DNA from: Planctomycetaceae bacterium
GTDB taxonomy: Bacteria > Planctomycetota > Planctomycetia > Planctomycetales > Planctomycetaceae
DNA length: 33,869 nucleotides
Direction of reading: 5' to 3'
Assembly (NCBI GenBank): GCA_020426515.1
Contig: JAGQPW010000058.1
Location: 1 to 33,869, forward strand
Each line of letters opens with the position of its first letter. Position 1 is the first letter of the stretch. Below are positions 24,200 to 32,206 of the stretch, in pieces. The position numbers were made by a program, and so were the translations under genes. The notes under the pieces are model-generated. The model saw only the letters and a program-made list of their open reading frames with translations. It did no database searches and was not told the origin of the DNA.

Positions 24200-25111
24200 C
24201 TATTTTTTCCGGCGGGAACGACGGTCGAGGAACGCGCCCAATGCCAAATCATACGGGTCGGTCGTCGACAATTTGCAGTAGTCGATTCCCAGATTTCCCA
24301 CCAGTTGCTGCAGTTGCCCCTGAAACTTTCGAAACTGGTCGAGATACGCCTGCCGCAATCGGTGGGGATCGGTGAGGATGCGATGGGAGTCCAGTTCCAG
24401 ACTGCGAAACTGCGTGGGCTTGGTAAAGGGGAACTCTTCCTCTTCCGGGGCGATCACCTGAAACAGCAATACTTCATGCCGGGCATGTCTCAACTGCTGC
24501 AACACAATCCCCAGATCGTCAATATTGTCAAAGCAGTCGCTGATCACGATGACCAGACTGCGGCGTTTGAACGTCGGCACAATCGACTGAAAGACCTTGG
24601 AGAGACTGGTTTCCTGCCCCGGTTGCGTATTTTCGAGGGCACTGGCAATCTGCTGAAAGCGGCGGGGACTCGTTGCGGGCTCCTGTCGTTCGCGAACCTT
24701 GGTATCAAAAATGGTCAGTCCCACGGCATCACGCTGTGAAATCAGCAGATAGCCCAGCGCTGCGGCGAGCAGCCGGCCGTAGTGGAATTTGGAAAGCGTC
24801 TTCCCCTGGTAGGCCATGCTGCCAGAGGCATCCATGACGAGATAAGCCCGCAAATTCGTTTCTTCTTCGAATTCCTTAACGAAATACCGGCCAGTTTTCC
24901 CGTACGCTCTCCAGTCGATATGCCGAATCTCGTCTCCCGGATAGTATTGGCGATGTTCGACAAATTCGACGCTCGATCCTTTGAACGGGCTTTTGTGCTG
25001 CCCGATCATGTATCCTTCCACGATCAGCCTGGCCACCACATCCAACCGGCCGAACTTGGCCAGAGCGGTGGGGTCGTGGAGCGGGGCATTGGGATCGAGA
25101 TGCCAGGACAT
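24200..25111 (-). CDS. DUF58 / vWA-like domain protein
   Basis: 303 residues from ATG 25111 (MSWHLDPNAP); a longer start is poor because the added residues lack protein character. It is a DUF58 protein with the hallmark EFVEHRQYYPGDEIRHIDWRAYGKTG (about 50-74). A von Willebrand factor A-like metal site follows at D94-x-S96-x-S98 (VMDASGSM), with later residues in ETSLSKVF and ISDCFDN. DUF58 proteins are usually encoded beside a MoxR AAA+ ATPase and work with it as a chaperone or maturation system. Here no moxR gene precedes it; the upstream neighbour is a divergent histidine kinase. It leads a three-gene operon with the SGNH hydrolase and M41-like protein. Confidence 0.9.
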   Translation of the reverse strand: MSWHLDPNAPLHDPTALAKFGRLDVVARLIVEGYMIGQHKSPFKGSSVEFVEHRQYYPGDEIRHIDWRAYGKTGRYFVKEFEEETNLRAYLVMDASGSMAYQGKTLSKFHYGRLLAAALGYLLISQRDAVGLTIFDTKVRERQEPATSPRRFQQIASALENTQPGQETSLSKVFQSIVPTFKRRSLVIVISDCFDNIDDLGIVLQQLRHARHEVLLFQVIAPEEEEFPFTKPTQFRSLELDSHRILTDPHRLRQAYLDQFRKFQGQLQQLVGNLGIDYCKLSTTDPYDLALGAFLDRRSRRKK

Positions 25112-25164
25112 AAACTCAACCGGGTATCTGCAGGAAAACAAACGAGTCCGCTGACCGAAACACG

Positions 25165-26631
25165 ATGACGTCACTCAGCCTGAAATGGCAACTCATTCTC
25201 TGTGCGGTCGGACCAGCCATTGCCGGGTTGCTGGCTGGTATTCTGAACTATGTTCCTGCCCAGACGCTCCTTTGGCAATGCTGCGCTGCTGCCATCGCCG
25301 GAGCCGGCTGCTGCTGGGTCGCTCAAACCAACCTGTCTGCGCTGGTCAACACGCAAATTGAGTCGCTGCAGAAACTCGGTCAGAACCTGCCTCTGGAACA
25401 GCAGCGTGTCCCCACACTGTACCTCGACCGGGCCGATATTTTTGGGGACTGGGAACGCCAGTGGAATCGGACCGCTGACGAGGTTTGCCGCTATGCGGAA
25501 GGGCTTCGCCACGGAATTCGCGAGCTGGAAGACAACCGGGCCCTGCTGGAAACAGTGCTCGGAACAATGTCTGAAGGGCTGGTGGCGATCGACGGACAGC
25601 GTCGCATCCTGTTCCTCAATCAGGCGGCCCGCAAGCTGCTGAGTCTTCCGGGGCGAGAAGTCGTGGGACGTGCGATCTGGGAGTTGTTGCGATCCAAGCA
25701 GCTGCTCGCGCATGTGGAAGAATCCATGGGATCGAGTGACGTTCAAAAGCTGCAGATCGAGCTGTCTCGACAGAAAACCATCGTCGAGGTCTCCACAGTT
25801 CCATTGCCGCTGGATCCTGTACCGGGCCTGATGATTGTGCTCCGTGATGTCACCGAACTGAGGCGACTGGAACGCTCCCGTCGCGAATTCTTTTCCAGCG
25901 TCTCGCATGAGCTCAAAACTCCGCTCACTTCCATTCAGTGCTACGCCGACACACTGCTGGAAGGAGCACTGGAAGACCCCCAGAACAATCGCGTGTTCCT
26001 GGAACGAATCGTGGAACAGTCAGAGCGGCTGAACGAACTGATTCAGGACATTCTCCGACTGGCCCGTATTGAATCGGAGTTTGATCAGTTAAATCTCAGC
26101 CCGGTTCGGATCGGATTGATTGCGACGGAATGCGTGAACGAACGTGTCGCAGTGGCCCGGTCTCGCGATGTGACGCTGCACGTCGAGTCGACCGAAACAG
26201 CTCACGTCGTACTCGCCGAACCGGCTGGACTGCGATCGATCATCGAGAACCTGGTCAATAACGCCATCAACTACAATCATCCGGGCGGACAGGTATTTGT
26301 TCGCTGGTTTGCCGCAGATGCTCAGGTCGTTCTCGAAGTCGAAGACACCGGAATCGGCATTGCCGAAGAACACGTGGAACATGTCTTCGAGCGATTTTAT
26401 CGCGTTTCCAAGGCTCGTTCCCGGGACGACGGAGGAACCGGCCTGGGCCTCGCGATCGTCAAGCATCTCGTTCAACTGTTTCACGGAACAATCGAGCTGG
26501 AAAGTCATTTGGGACGGGGCACATTGTTTCGACTCCGTTTCCCGCTACACAGCGAAGAGTCGCCGACCGAGTTACACAACCGTCCACGTCTGGGGCACCA
26601 GCACGCATCTACCAAGGAAGCCAAGCCATGA
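25165..26631 (+). CDS. PhoR-like membrane histidine kinase
   Basis: 488 residues from ATG 25165. Two N-terminal membrane helices (about 9-29 and 36-53) are separated by a very short loop, so there is no large sensor domain outside the membrane. A linker follows, then a PAS-like domain (about 123-230) containing LVAIDGQRRILFLNQAA. The HisKA helix has the phospho-acceptor His248 in SHELKTPLTS. The ATPase domain follows, with the N-box ENLVNNAINYN (361-371), G1 at D394TGIGIA, F-box FERFYR and G2 DGGTGLGLAI (422-431). Order and motifs match PhoR-type kinases. The TGA stop overlaps the next start by 4 bp (ATGA), so the following receiver-like protein is its co-translated partner. It is divergent from the DUF58 gene, with 53 bp between starts. 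Confidence 0.94.
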   Translation: MTSLSLKWQLILCAVGPAIAGLLAGILNYVPAQTLLWQCCAAAIAGAGCCWVAQTNLSALVNTQIESLQKLGQNLPLEQQRVPTLYLDRADIFGDWERQWNRTADEVCRYAEGLRHGIRELEDNRALLETVLGTMSEGLVAIDGQRRILFLNQAARKLLSLPGREVVGRAIWELLRSKQLLAHVEESMGSSDVQKLQIELSRQKTIVEVSTVPLPLDPVPGLMIVLRDVTELRRLERSRREFFSSVSHELKTPLTSIQCYADTLLEGALEDPQNNRVFLERIVEQSERLNELIQDILRLARIESEFDQLNLSPVRIGLIATECVNERVAVARSRDVTLHVESTETAHVVLAEPAGLRSIIENLVNNAINYNHPGGQVFVRWFAADAQVVLEVEDTGIGIAEEHVEHVFERFYRVSKARSRDDGGTGLGLAIVKHLVQLFHGTIELESHLGRGTLFRLRFPLHSEESPTELHNRPRLGHQHASTKEAKP

Positions 26632-26993
26632 CGGCATCACCCTCGTCCAATGAAGGTCCACTTGTTCTGCTGATCACCGCCGACCTGATGGCGTCCGCGC
26701 AGCTGGAAGGACAGATTCGCAGTGCAGGCTGCCGCGTGCGTACGATTCCAAACGTCGCACGAGCCCATCAGATTCTTGCGGAAGAAACCTGCACAGCAAT
26801 CGTTGCGGAACTGCTCCAGGAAGGCGTGGATGTCCCCGACCTGCTGGAATCGGGTTTGCCGGTAATCGTGTACGCATCCCATGTGCGTGAGGCCGAACTT
26901 CAGGCCGCCAGGAAAGCGGGCGCGATGACGCTCTCACGCGGTCAGGCCGCTTCGCAGTTGGGGATGGTCCTCAAGCAGCTGGCGTTCGACTGA
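26628..26993 (+). CDS. Degenerate receiver-domain protein
   Basis: 121 residues; ATG 26628 overlaps the kinase stop (ATGA). The pattern is a response-regulator receiver fold (CheY-like): strand 1 LVLLITADLM, strand 3 TAIVAELLQ, strand 4 PVIVYAS and strand 5 GAMTLSR. The usual acidic pair of strand 1 is reduced to one Asp, the phospho-acceptor Asp of strand 3 is replaced (Ala60-Glu61), and the strand 5 Lys is replaced (Ser103/Arg104). It lacks a DNA-binding domain. It is therefore expected to bind rather than accept phosphate, perhaps as an adaptor or inhibitor of the kinase. Tight coupling to the kinase gene supports a direct physical relationship. Confidence 0.75.
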   Translation: MTASPSSNEGPLVLLITADLMASAQLEGQIRSAGCRVRTIPNVARAHQILAEETCTAIVAELLQEGVDVPDLLESGLPVIVYASHVREAELQAARKAGAMTLSRGQAASQLGMVLKQLAFD

Positions 26994-27008
26994 CCGGCTC
27001 CGCATTGC

Positions 27009-27542
27009 TCACGTACCGAATGTGGTGATGACTTCCGTCTGCAGGACAAGCTGATGCTGCAGGGAATGAAATCGTGTTCCAGCGTCACTGATTCCCGCCA
27101 GGATTTCTTCAGGCGTCCACCATTGATTTCGTGAATTCGCGGCAACCTTCTCGCGGCTGACCCGGCCAAACAGGTCGACGACGAAGAACTGAGCAATAAC
27201 CCAGTCGACTCCCTTTTCCGGAAGCGAGTTGCAGGCCGTCAGGTCGGGAGGACGATTCTTCTCGGCATCCCCAATATCCGCAAGCGGCGACTGGAAGTGA
27301 ATGCGTGGCACGCTGGAGATGATGAAGTCCTTGCGTGCATCGAGTTCAAGTTCCCAGGCAATCTCTCGCTTCAATGCATCGCGGTACGACTCTTGTTCGA
27401 GTCGCTCGGCCTGAACGAATGCAGCATGATTTTCGTTCGTGCCGAGTCGGACCAGCCAACGGGACTGTTCGTTGTCGGCGTCGCGAATCAGAGCGATGGA
27501 ACCAATGAAATGTGACATCGTTGTACTCGAGTCCTCGCTCAT
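27009..27542 (-). CDS. Nudix-like protein with degenerate Nudix box
   Basis: 177 residues from ATG 27542; ATG 27518 (MSHFIGSIALI) is a good alternative, since no ribosome-binding site clearly favours either. The segment Glu51-x7-Arg59-Glu60-Ile61-x-Trp63-Glu64-x-Glu66-Leu67 aligns with the Nudix box (GX5EX7REUXEEXGU), but with Ala for the first Gly, Trp for one catalytic Glu, and Glu for the late Gly. The remaining fold (strands with FIGSIALIRD and WVIAQFFVVDLFG, then WWTPEEIL) resembles Nudix hydrolases. Loss of a metal-binding Glu suggests weak or altered catalysis. It lies 26 bp downstream of trpE on the same strand, so it may share its transcript. Specific substrate unknown. Confidence 0.55.
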   Translation of the reverse strand: MSEDSSTTMSHFIGSIALIRDADNEQSRWLVRLGTNENHAAFVQAERLEQESYRDALKREIAWELELDARKDFIISSVPRIHFQSPLADIGDAEKNRPPDLTACNSLPEKGVDWVIAQFFVVDLFGRVSREKVAANSRNQWWTPEEILAGISDAGTRFHSLQHQLVLQTEVITTFGT

Positions 27543-27568
27543 CCCCTGCGACGGGGCAGAGGGGACGA

Positions 27569-29074
27569 TCAGGTGGTCGTTGAGTTCTGTCGGGACGCGG
27601 CTTCGGCCACTTCAATCGCCTTCAGCATACCCTGAGCTTTGTTGAGCGTTTCCTGGTATTCGGCCGCAGGCACACTGTCCGCCACGATCCCCGCGCCTGC
27701 CTGCACGTAGGCGGTGCTTCCCTGCATCACGAGTGTTCGCAAGGCGATGCAGGTGTCCATGTTTCCGGTGAAGTCGATGTAACCAACCGCTCCGGCGTAC
27801 GGGCCGCGGCGGTGATGTTCGAACTCATCAATGATCTGCATCGCCCGAACCTTGGGGGCTCCCGAGACAGTTCCGGCAGGCAACCCGGCCCGCAGGGCAT
27901 CGAGAGAAGTCAGGCCGGGACGCAGCTGTCCGGTGACGTTGGAAGTGATGTGCATCACGTGGCTGTACCGCTCCACGACCATCACATCACTGAGTTGGAC
28001 GCTGCCGTATTCGGCAATGCGACCGACATCGTTTCGGGCCAGATCGATCAGCATCACATGCTCGGCCCGCTCCTTGGGATCGGCGAGGAGTTCCTCGGCA
28101 AGGGCATTGTCTTCGGCTTCGGTCGTCCCGCGTTTGCGAGTTCCGGCGAGTGGGCGAATCGTTGTTTCGCCATCTTCCACACGCACCATGATCTCAGGCG
28201 AACTCCCCACCAGCGTGACGGAAGGCGTTTGCAGCAGAAACATGAACGGACTGGGATTCACCACCCTCAGTGCCCGGTAGATATCGAGGGGGGCTGCTGT
28301 CGTTTCCAGTTGCAGACGCTGGCTGAGCACCACCTGAAAAATATCGCCCGCCTTGATGTATTCCTTGCAGGCCACGACAGCAGCCTCGAATTCTTCCTGC
28401 GTGAAGTCCGACTTCCATTCCCGGTTGGTCACACCATGTGGCATGACATCGGGCATGCTCAGCCCGGTGGGGTTATCCTGCAGCTTACGGCAGATGTCAT
28501 CGACCTGCTGGCAGGCTCGGTCGTACTCGGCCTGCAAATCGTCGACGTCGACCCGGGCATGGACAACGACCAGCACCGTCTTGCGGATGTGATCGAACAC
28601 GACCATCTGATCGTAAATCGCAAACGACAGGTCCGGCAGCTTGCGGTCATCTTCCGGAGCGTTCGGAAGGTTCTCGGTATAGCGAACGACATCGTAGCCC
28701 GCATAGCCGACGGCCCCACCGAGGAAACGAGGCAGGCCGACGACATGCGTCGAGGGATATTGCTCCAGCAGTTTGCCCAGTTCAACGAGAGGATCATCAA
28801 CCGTGCGGCGTTCGGTTTCGATGTTGGGTCCGCTGAGGACAATGTCGCGTCCGTACGCTTCAATTCTCAACAGGGAATTGCCACCCAGGAAGCTGTAGCG
28901 TCCCACCTTCTCGCCACCAACCACACTCTCAAACAAAAACGCATCGCCATCCCAGCCCGCCCGACAGAATGCACTCACAGGTGTGAGCGTGTCGCTGTAC
29001 AGCATGCGGTAGACCGGCACGAGCCGCACATGGGCGGCCTGTTGTGAAAACGTAGCAAAGTCGGGATGGTGCAT
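27569..29074 (-). CDS. trpE: Anthranilate synthase component I
   Basis: 501 residues from ATG 29074 ([16 protein letters not shown]), the usual length for TrpE. It makes anthranilate from chorismate and ammonia (from the TrpG amidotransferase) in tryptophan synthesis. The N-terminal domain carries the allosteric tryptophan region [17 protein letters not shown] (about 46-62). The C-terminal chorismate-binding domain has [47 protein letters not shown] and [13 protein letters not shown], then [14 protein letters not shown]. All agree with anthranilate synthase rather than PabB or isochorismate synthase. No trpG or other trp gene is adjacent. I saw no tryptophan-codon leader peptide upstream. Confidence 0.96.
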   Translation of the reverse strand: MHHPDFATFSQQAAHVRLVPVYRMLYSDTLTPVSAFCRAGWDGDAFLFESVVGGEKVGRYSFLGGNSLLRIEAYGRDIVLSGPNIETERRTVDDPLVELGKLLEQYPSTHVVGLPRFLGGAVGYAGYDVVRYTENLPNAPEDDRKLPDLSFAIYDQMVVFDHIRKTVLVVVHARVDVDDLQAEYDRACQQVDDICRKLQDNPTGLSMPDVMPHGVTNREWKSDFTQEEFEAAVVACKEYIKAGDIFQVVLSQRLQLETTAAPLDIYRALRVVNPSPFMFLLQTPSVTLVGSSPEIMVRVEDGETTIRPLAGTRKRGTTEAEDNALAEELLADPKERAEHVMLIDLARNDVGRIAEYGSVQLSDVMVVERYSHVMHITSNVTGQLRPGLTSLDALRAGLPAGTVSGAPKVRAMQIIDEFEHHRRGPYAGAVGYIDFTGNMDTCIALRTLVMQGSTAYVQAGAGIVADSVPAAEYQETLNKAQGMLKAIEVAEAASRQNSTTT

Positions 29075-29171
29075 CGAAAGTCAGCAGTCGAGTCGAAAGG
29101 TCAGTTGCTCAGACGGACGCGGTCAGAAACTGAGGGATGATCTATGAGTTGATCCGTCATGCCCGGAACGA

Positions 29172-30359
29172 TCAGGACGATGGGGGAACTTCTTGCAAGG
29201 CGGCAAGTTCGTTGCGAGTGGCTGTCAGTTCTGCGGCCAGCCCTTCCACCAGATCGTGTCGGGCTCCTTCGGGCAAAACACCCCAGGTGTACGTCTCCAC
29301 TTCGAGATGGGGGGCGTAGTCGAGCGCAGCCACGCTGGCGAGGGCTGTTCGAAGTTCGGGTCGGGTTGTCCGCAATGGGCCAACCGATTCAGCATGCACG
29401 GGGACGTGATAGTGAATTCTCCAGGACTCGGCGTTCAGGAACTCTGCCGGAGGTTGCCGGCACAGCTCCGTTGTCAGATCGGTCTGAAAAATGGTGCTGC
29501 CATCGGCCTGCCGGGCGAACGTCTGATGGAGATATCGAGGCTCCACAAAGTTCGCAAGGTATTCCCGTCCGGCGGAATTTTCGGCTGGATTGTCCAGGTG
29601 CAGTGCGCACGTGATGTGCACCTTGTTGATGCGGATTTCCGCCTGTTGCAATGCGGCAATCGACGAGGGAATGTCCTCAAATTCCACCGCCTGATGGCAC
29701 ACGTCGTAGCAGACGCCGAGATGCCGTTGAGCAATGTCGAGCTGGTGACGCTGCTCAGCCACGGCAAACAGTCGATCAAAAAAGCCCAACGTTTCGGCAG
29801 TCGTTTCCAGGACGCAGCGAGGTTCTGGCTCGATGGCGAGGCGAATCACTCGTCCGGTGTCATCATGCAGGTCATCGAGACCTGCGGCGAGTTGGAGCAG
29901 GTTGTCGATACAACCGACTTCGAAGTCCGGGCCACTGGCCAGTTCCTTGAACCCCAATGGGACCGTGGAAATGCTGCCCTCGGCGCCTTCTCGCAGCAAT
30001 TCCGAGAGTACGGTCGCACAGTCGAGTGTGTATTTCAGCCGCTCCGGCGCGGTCCAGTCCGGAAGGTAGACCTGTTCTTTGACGCGATCGCTATGGAAAT
30101 TCCCATACGGAAACGCGTTGAGGGTGTAGCAGCTCAATTCTCCGCCGATGAGCATGCCCCGCAGGCAGTCCAGGGCAGCCGGCTCCGCTTGAAGCTCCGC
30201 AATCACGGGGGCCGCCAGCCACAATCCAGCAGCAATAGGCGCCCCCACGCGGTCGCGGGCCGGGATAGTAAACTGCTGCAACCCAGATGCGACCTCCGGA
30301 ACCGTCAATCCGGGGTGAACATTGGTGCAATACGAGAGCGGGAGTGTGCTGATGGACAT
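29172..30359 (-). CDS. eboE: EboE-like sugar-phosphate isomerase/epimerase
   Basis: 395 residues from ATG 30359 (MSISTLPLSYCTNVHPG); the longer frame upstream lacks protein character. It is a TIM-barrel of the xylose isomerase-like superfamily and matches the EboE family of the ebo metabolite-traffic clusters. The features that fit are the start YCTNVHPG, LNAFPYGNFH, the acidic metal site IEPEPRCVL, the Asp/His pair CYDVCHQAVEFED, KVHITCALH and a late Glu in HLEVETYTW. EboE is inferred to handle a sugar or prenyl-type precursor in those clusters. None of the other ebo genes (A, B, C, D or F) is nearby, so it is an isolated copy. It precedes trpE on the same strand by 97 bp. Confidence 0.85.
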   Translation of the reverse strand: MSISTLPLSYCTNVHPGLTVPEVASGLQQFTIPARDRVGAPIAAGLWLAAPVIAELQAEPAALDCLRGMLIGGELSCYTLNAFPYGNFHSDRVKEQVYLPDWTAPERLKYTLDCATVLSELLREGAEGSISTVPLGFKELASGPDFEVGCIDNLLQLAAGLDDLHDDTGRVIRLAIEPEPRCVLETTAETLGFFDRLFAVAEQRHQLDIAQRHLGVCYDVCHQAVEFEDIPSSIAALQQAEIRINKVHITCALHLDNPAENSAGREYLANFVEPRYLHQTFARQADGSTIFQTDLTTELCRQPPAEFLNAESWRIHYHVPVHAESVGPLRTTRPELRTALASVAALDYAPHLEVETYTWGVLPEGARHDLVEGLAAELTATRNELAALQEVPPSS

Positions 30360-30764
30360 GTCGCGAAGATTAGTCAATGCCTGCGGCGGGGGCGAGTGGG
30401 GAGCACTGGGCGTTGAAACGTTGTGGAGGCTGCGTCCCGCGTTCAGAATCCGAACGCCTTTATTTGCGGGAATTGTGCGCATCGTCGTGTGCCATTCGCC
30501 CCTCGACTTGAGACGTTCAACAAGGGGACAGCCCCCTGAATCCTGGACTCTGCGCTCTCAACAAATCCATGACATCCTCGACAGGATTTGCGCGACAGAC
30601 TTCCGTCCTCGGGGAGTGGGTGGTACAAGACCAGATCAGGCAACCCGCGTAACGAAACACTGTCTTGAAGTTGCTGGAATTTTCCAACCGCTCCCCAATT
30701 CTGAATAGAGTTCACCGATATTGGGTGTGGAGATGGTCAGTTCCACCAACCGGAGGTGTTCTGA
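30360..30764. other. 405-bp intergenic region between divergent genes
   Basis: This carries the control regions of eboE (minus) and the App1-like gene (plus). AGGGG-ACAGC-CCCCT is a 5-bp hairpin just inside, and GTTG(CT)GGAATTTTCCAAC is a near-palindrome closer to the plus gene that might be an operator. No promoter with good -35 and -10 elements was identified. No gene is convincing here. Confidence 0.4.
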
Positions 30765-31904
30765 ATGTGGGGTCTCAGAGCAACCACACGCATGATAATG
30801 AGCGATAATTCCGGCAAGGACGGCACAAACGGAAATGCCCCGGTTCACCAGCGGGAAACGGTGCAGTTCTATCGCAGCTATGCGCACTACAGCCAGTTGG
30901 GCGACTGCTGGCATCTGGAAGTGCAGGGCCGCGTGTTCGCTCCGTCCCGTCGACATATCCGCAAGCGGGCACTGATGTTTCTGCTTAAGCGGGTTGTTCG
31001 TCCGGAACGCAATGCCGACCAGCATCAACTGTTCCTCGAACGGGCGCAACTGTTTCTCACCGAACATCGTCGCGGCAAATCGATCCCGGTCGCAATTGCT
31101 GAACGGGCTCACGCTTTGCCGGACACCACGGAAAACGGACACTTTGAAGCCACGTTGACGATTCAGGCGAGCGAACTGGAACCATCGGTCGTTACCTTGC
31201 CGGACGGCCGGCGATTTGTGCAGTTTTGTGTCGAGCTGCCTGAAGAAGACGGTCGGCTGTTTGCAGGTGATGTCGAACTGGTGCCGCCGCAGGGCATTTC
31301 AATTGTCTCCGATGTCGACGACACAATCAAAATCTCCGATGTCGCCAATCGGAAGGAGCTGCTTCAGAACACATTCACCCGTCAGTTTCGCGCTGTCGAC
31401 GGAATGACGCAGCTTTATCAGGACTGGGCCGAACAGGGTTGCAGTTTCCACTATGTGTCGGCCAGTCCCTGGCCACTGTACGAACCGCTGGACCAGTGGC
31501 TCAATTCCGATGGGTTTCCAGCCGGAAGCGTCCATCTGCGGTACGTCAAGCTGCGCGAGCTGCGTAACGATCGCGAAGGACATGGATCGTTCCGGGCCAA
31601 GCGAGCCGCGATCGAGCAGATTCTGCGATCATTTCCGGGACGACGTTTCGTACTCGTTGGCGACGCCGGCGAACGTGATGCCGAACTGTACGCTCAGGTG
31701 GCTCGATCATTTGGCGATCAGGTGGCCCACATCTGTATTCGTCAGGTGAAGGGGCGACACAACCCTCACGGGTTGTCACCGCAGGCGATCAAGGAACTTG
31801 ATCCCCACCACGAAGACCGCTGGACGCTGTTTCATCACGTAACCGAGCTGAGTGAAGTTCTCCCCCGCGTGCAAAGTTTGTGTGACCATCCGTCCGCCTC
31901 TTAA
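30765..31904 (+). CDS. App1-type (DUF2183) phosphatidate phosphatase-like protein
   Basis: 379 residues from ATG 30765, preceded by GGAGG at eight-base spacing. The central region has a haloacid dehalogenase-like phosphatase core with the DxDxT motif Asp183-V-Asp185-D-Thr187 (SDVDDTIKISDV). This is followed by FHYVSASPWPLYEPL and FVLVGDAGERDAELY, the App1 catalytic pattern. The N-terminal third holds the helical and beta region typical of App1 proteins (VQGRVFAPSRRHI). In yeast App1 dephosphorylates phosphatidate; bacterial relatives are less studied. It lies upstream of the sucrose-phosphate synthase on the same strand, separated by 302 bp. Both genes encode DxDxT phosphatase domains, but a shared role is only inferred. 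Confidence 0.88.
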   Translation: MWGLRATTRMIMSDNSGKDGTNGNAPVHQRETVQFYRSYAHYSQLGDCWHLEVQGRVFAPSRRHIRKRALMFLLKRVVRPERNADQHQLFLERAQLFLTEHRRGKSIPVAIAERAHALPDTTENGHFEATLTIQASELEPSVVTLPDGRRFVQFCVELPEEDGRLFAGDVELVPPQGISIVSDVDDTIKISDVANRKELLQNTFTRQFRAVDGMTQLYQDWAEQGCSFHYVSASPWPLYEPLDQWLNSDGFPAGSVHLRYVKLRELRNDREGHGSFRAKRAAIEQILRSFPGRRFVLVGDAGERDAELYAQVARSFGDQVAHICIRQVKGRHNPHGLSPQAIKELDPHHEDRWTLFHHVTELSEVLPRVQSLCDHPSAS

Positions 31905-32206
31905 CCAGAACGGCGTTCATTCTGCCACAAAAGCCCGGCGTGCGATCGGAAACGTTCGTCATTCCTGCCGCACGAACCGTCGCGATCAGGTTGCACGGAA
32001 TTCGTCCTGCTGGGGACACTGGGTCGCAACTTCCGGCACAGCGCCTATACTTGAGGCAGTCGTACGGATCGGCACCAGGTCGATCACGGCCTGTATCTGT
32101 CAGGGCCGAAAGCGTTTTTGTGTTCGTCTCTGGCAACCTGTCGCCGAGCTTGCCTCTACGGTGAGGGCCACGGTTCGCGACCAACCTGAGATATCTGCAC
32201 AACGTT
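31905..32206 (+). other. 302-bp region upstream of the sucrose-phosphate synthase gene
   Basis: GTTCGT/ACGAAC (31954-31959 with 31972-31977) forms a 6-bp hairpin with a 12-nt loop. TATACT at 32046-32051 is a possible -10 element about 155 bp before the start, but the sequence 16-17 bp upstream (GTCGCA or TCGCAA) is a poor -35. No gene is convincing in this stretch. Confidence 0.35.

Noticed and set aside
27812..29047. Plus-strand frame of about 410 codons over trpE
   Set aside because: trpE is unmistakable on the other strand, so this is a shadow.
29075..29171. Possible trp attenuator before trpE
   Set aside because: The only short leader frame (19 codons) contains no Trp codon, and the TCAGTT/AACTGA stem is only 6 bp.
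29193..30416. Plus-strand frame of about 400 codons over eboE
   Set aside because: Antisense shadow of a gene with clear barrel motifs.
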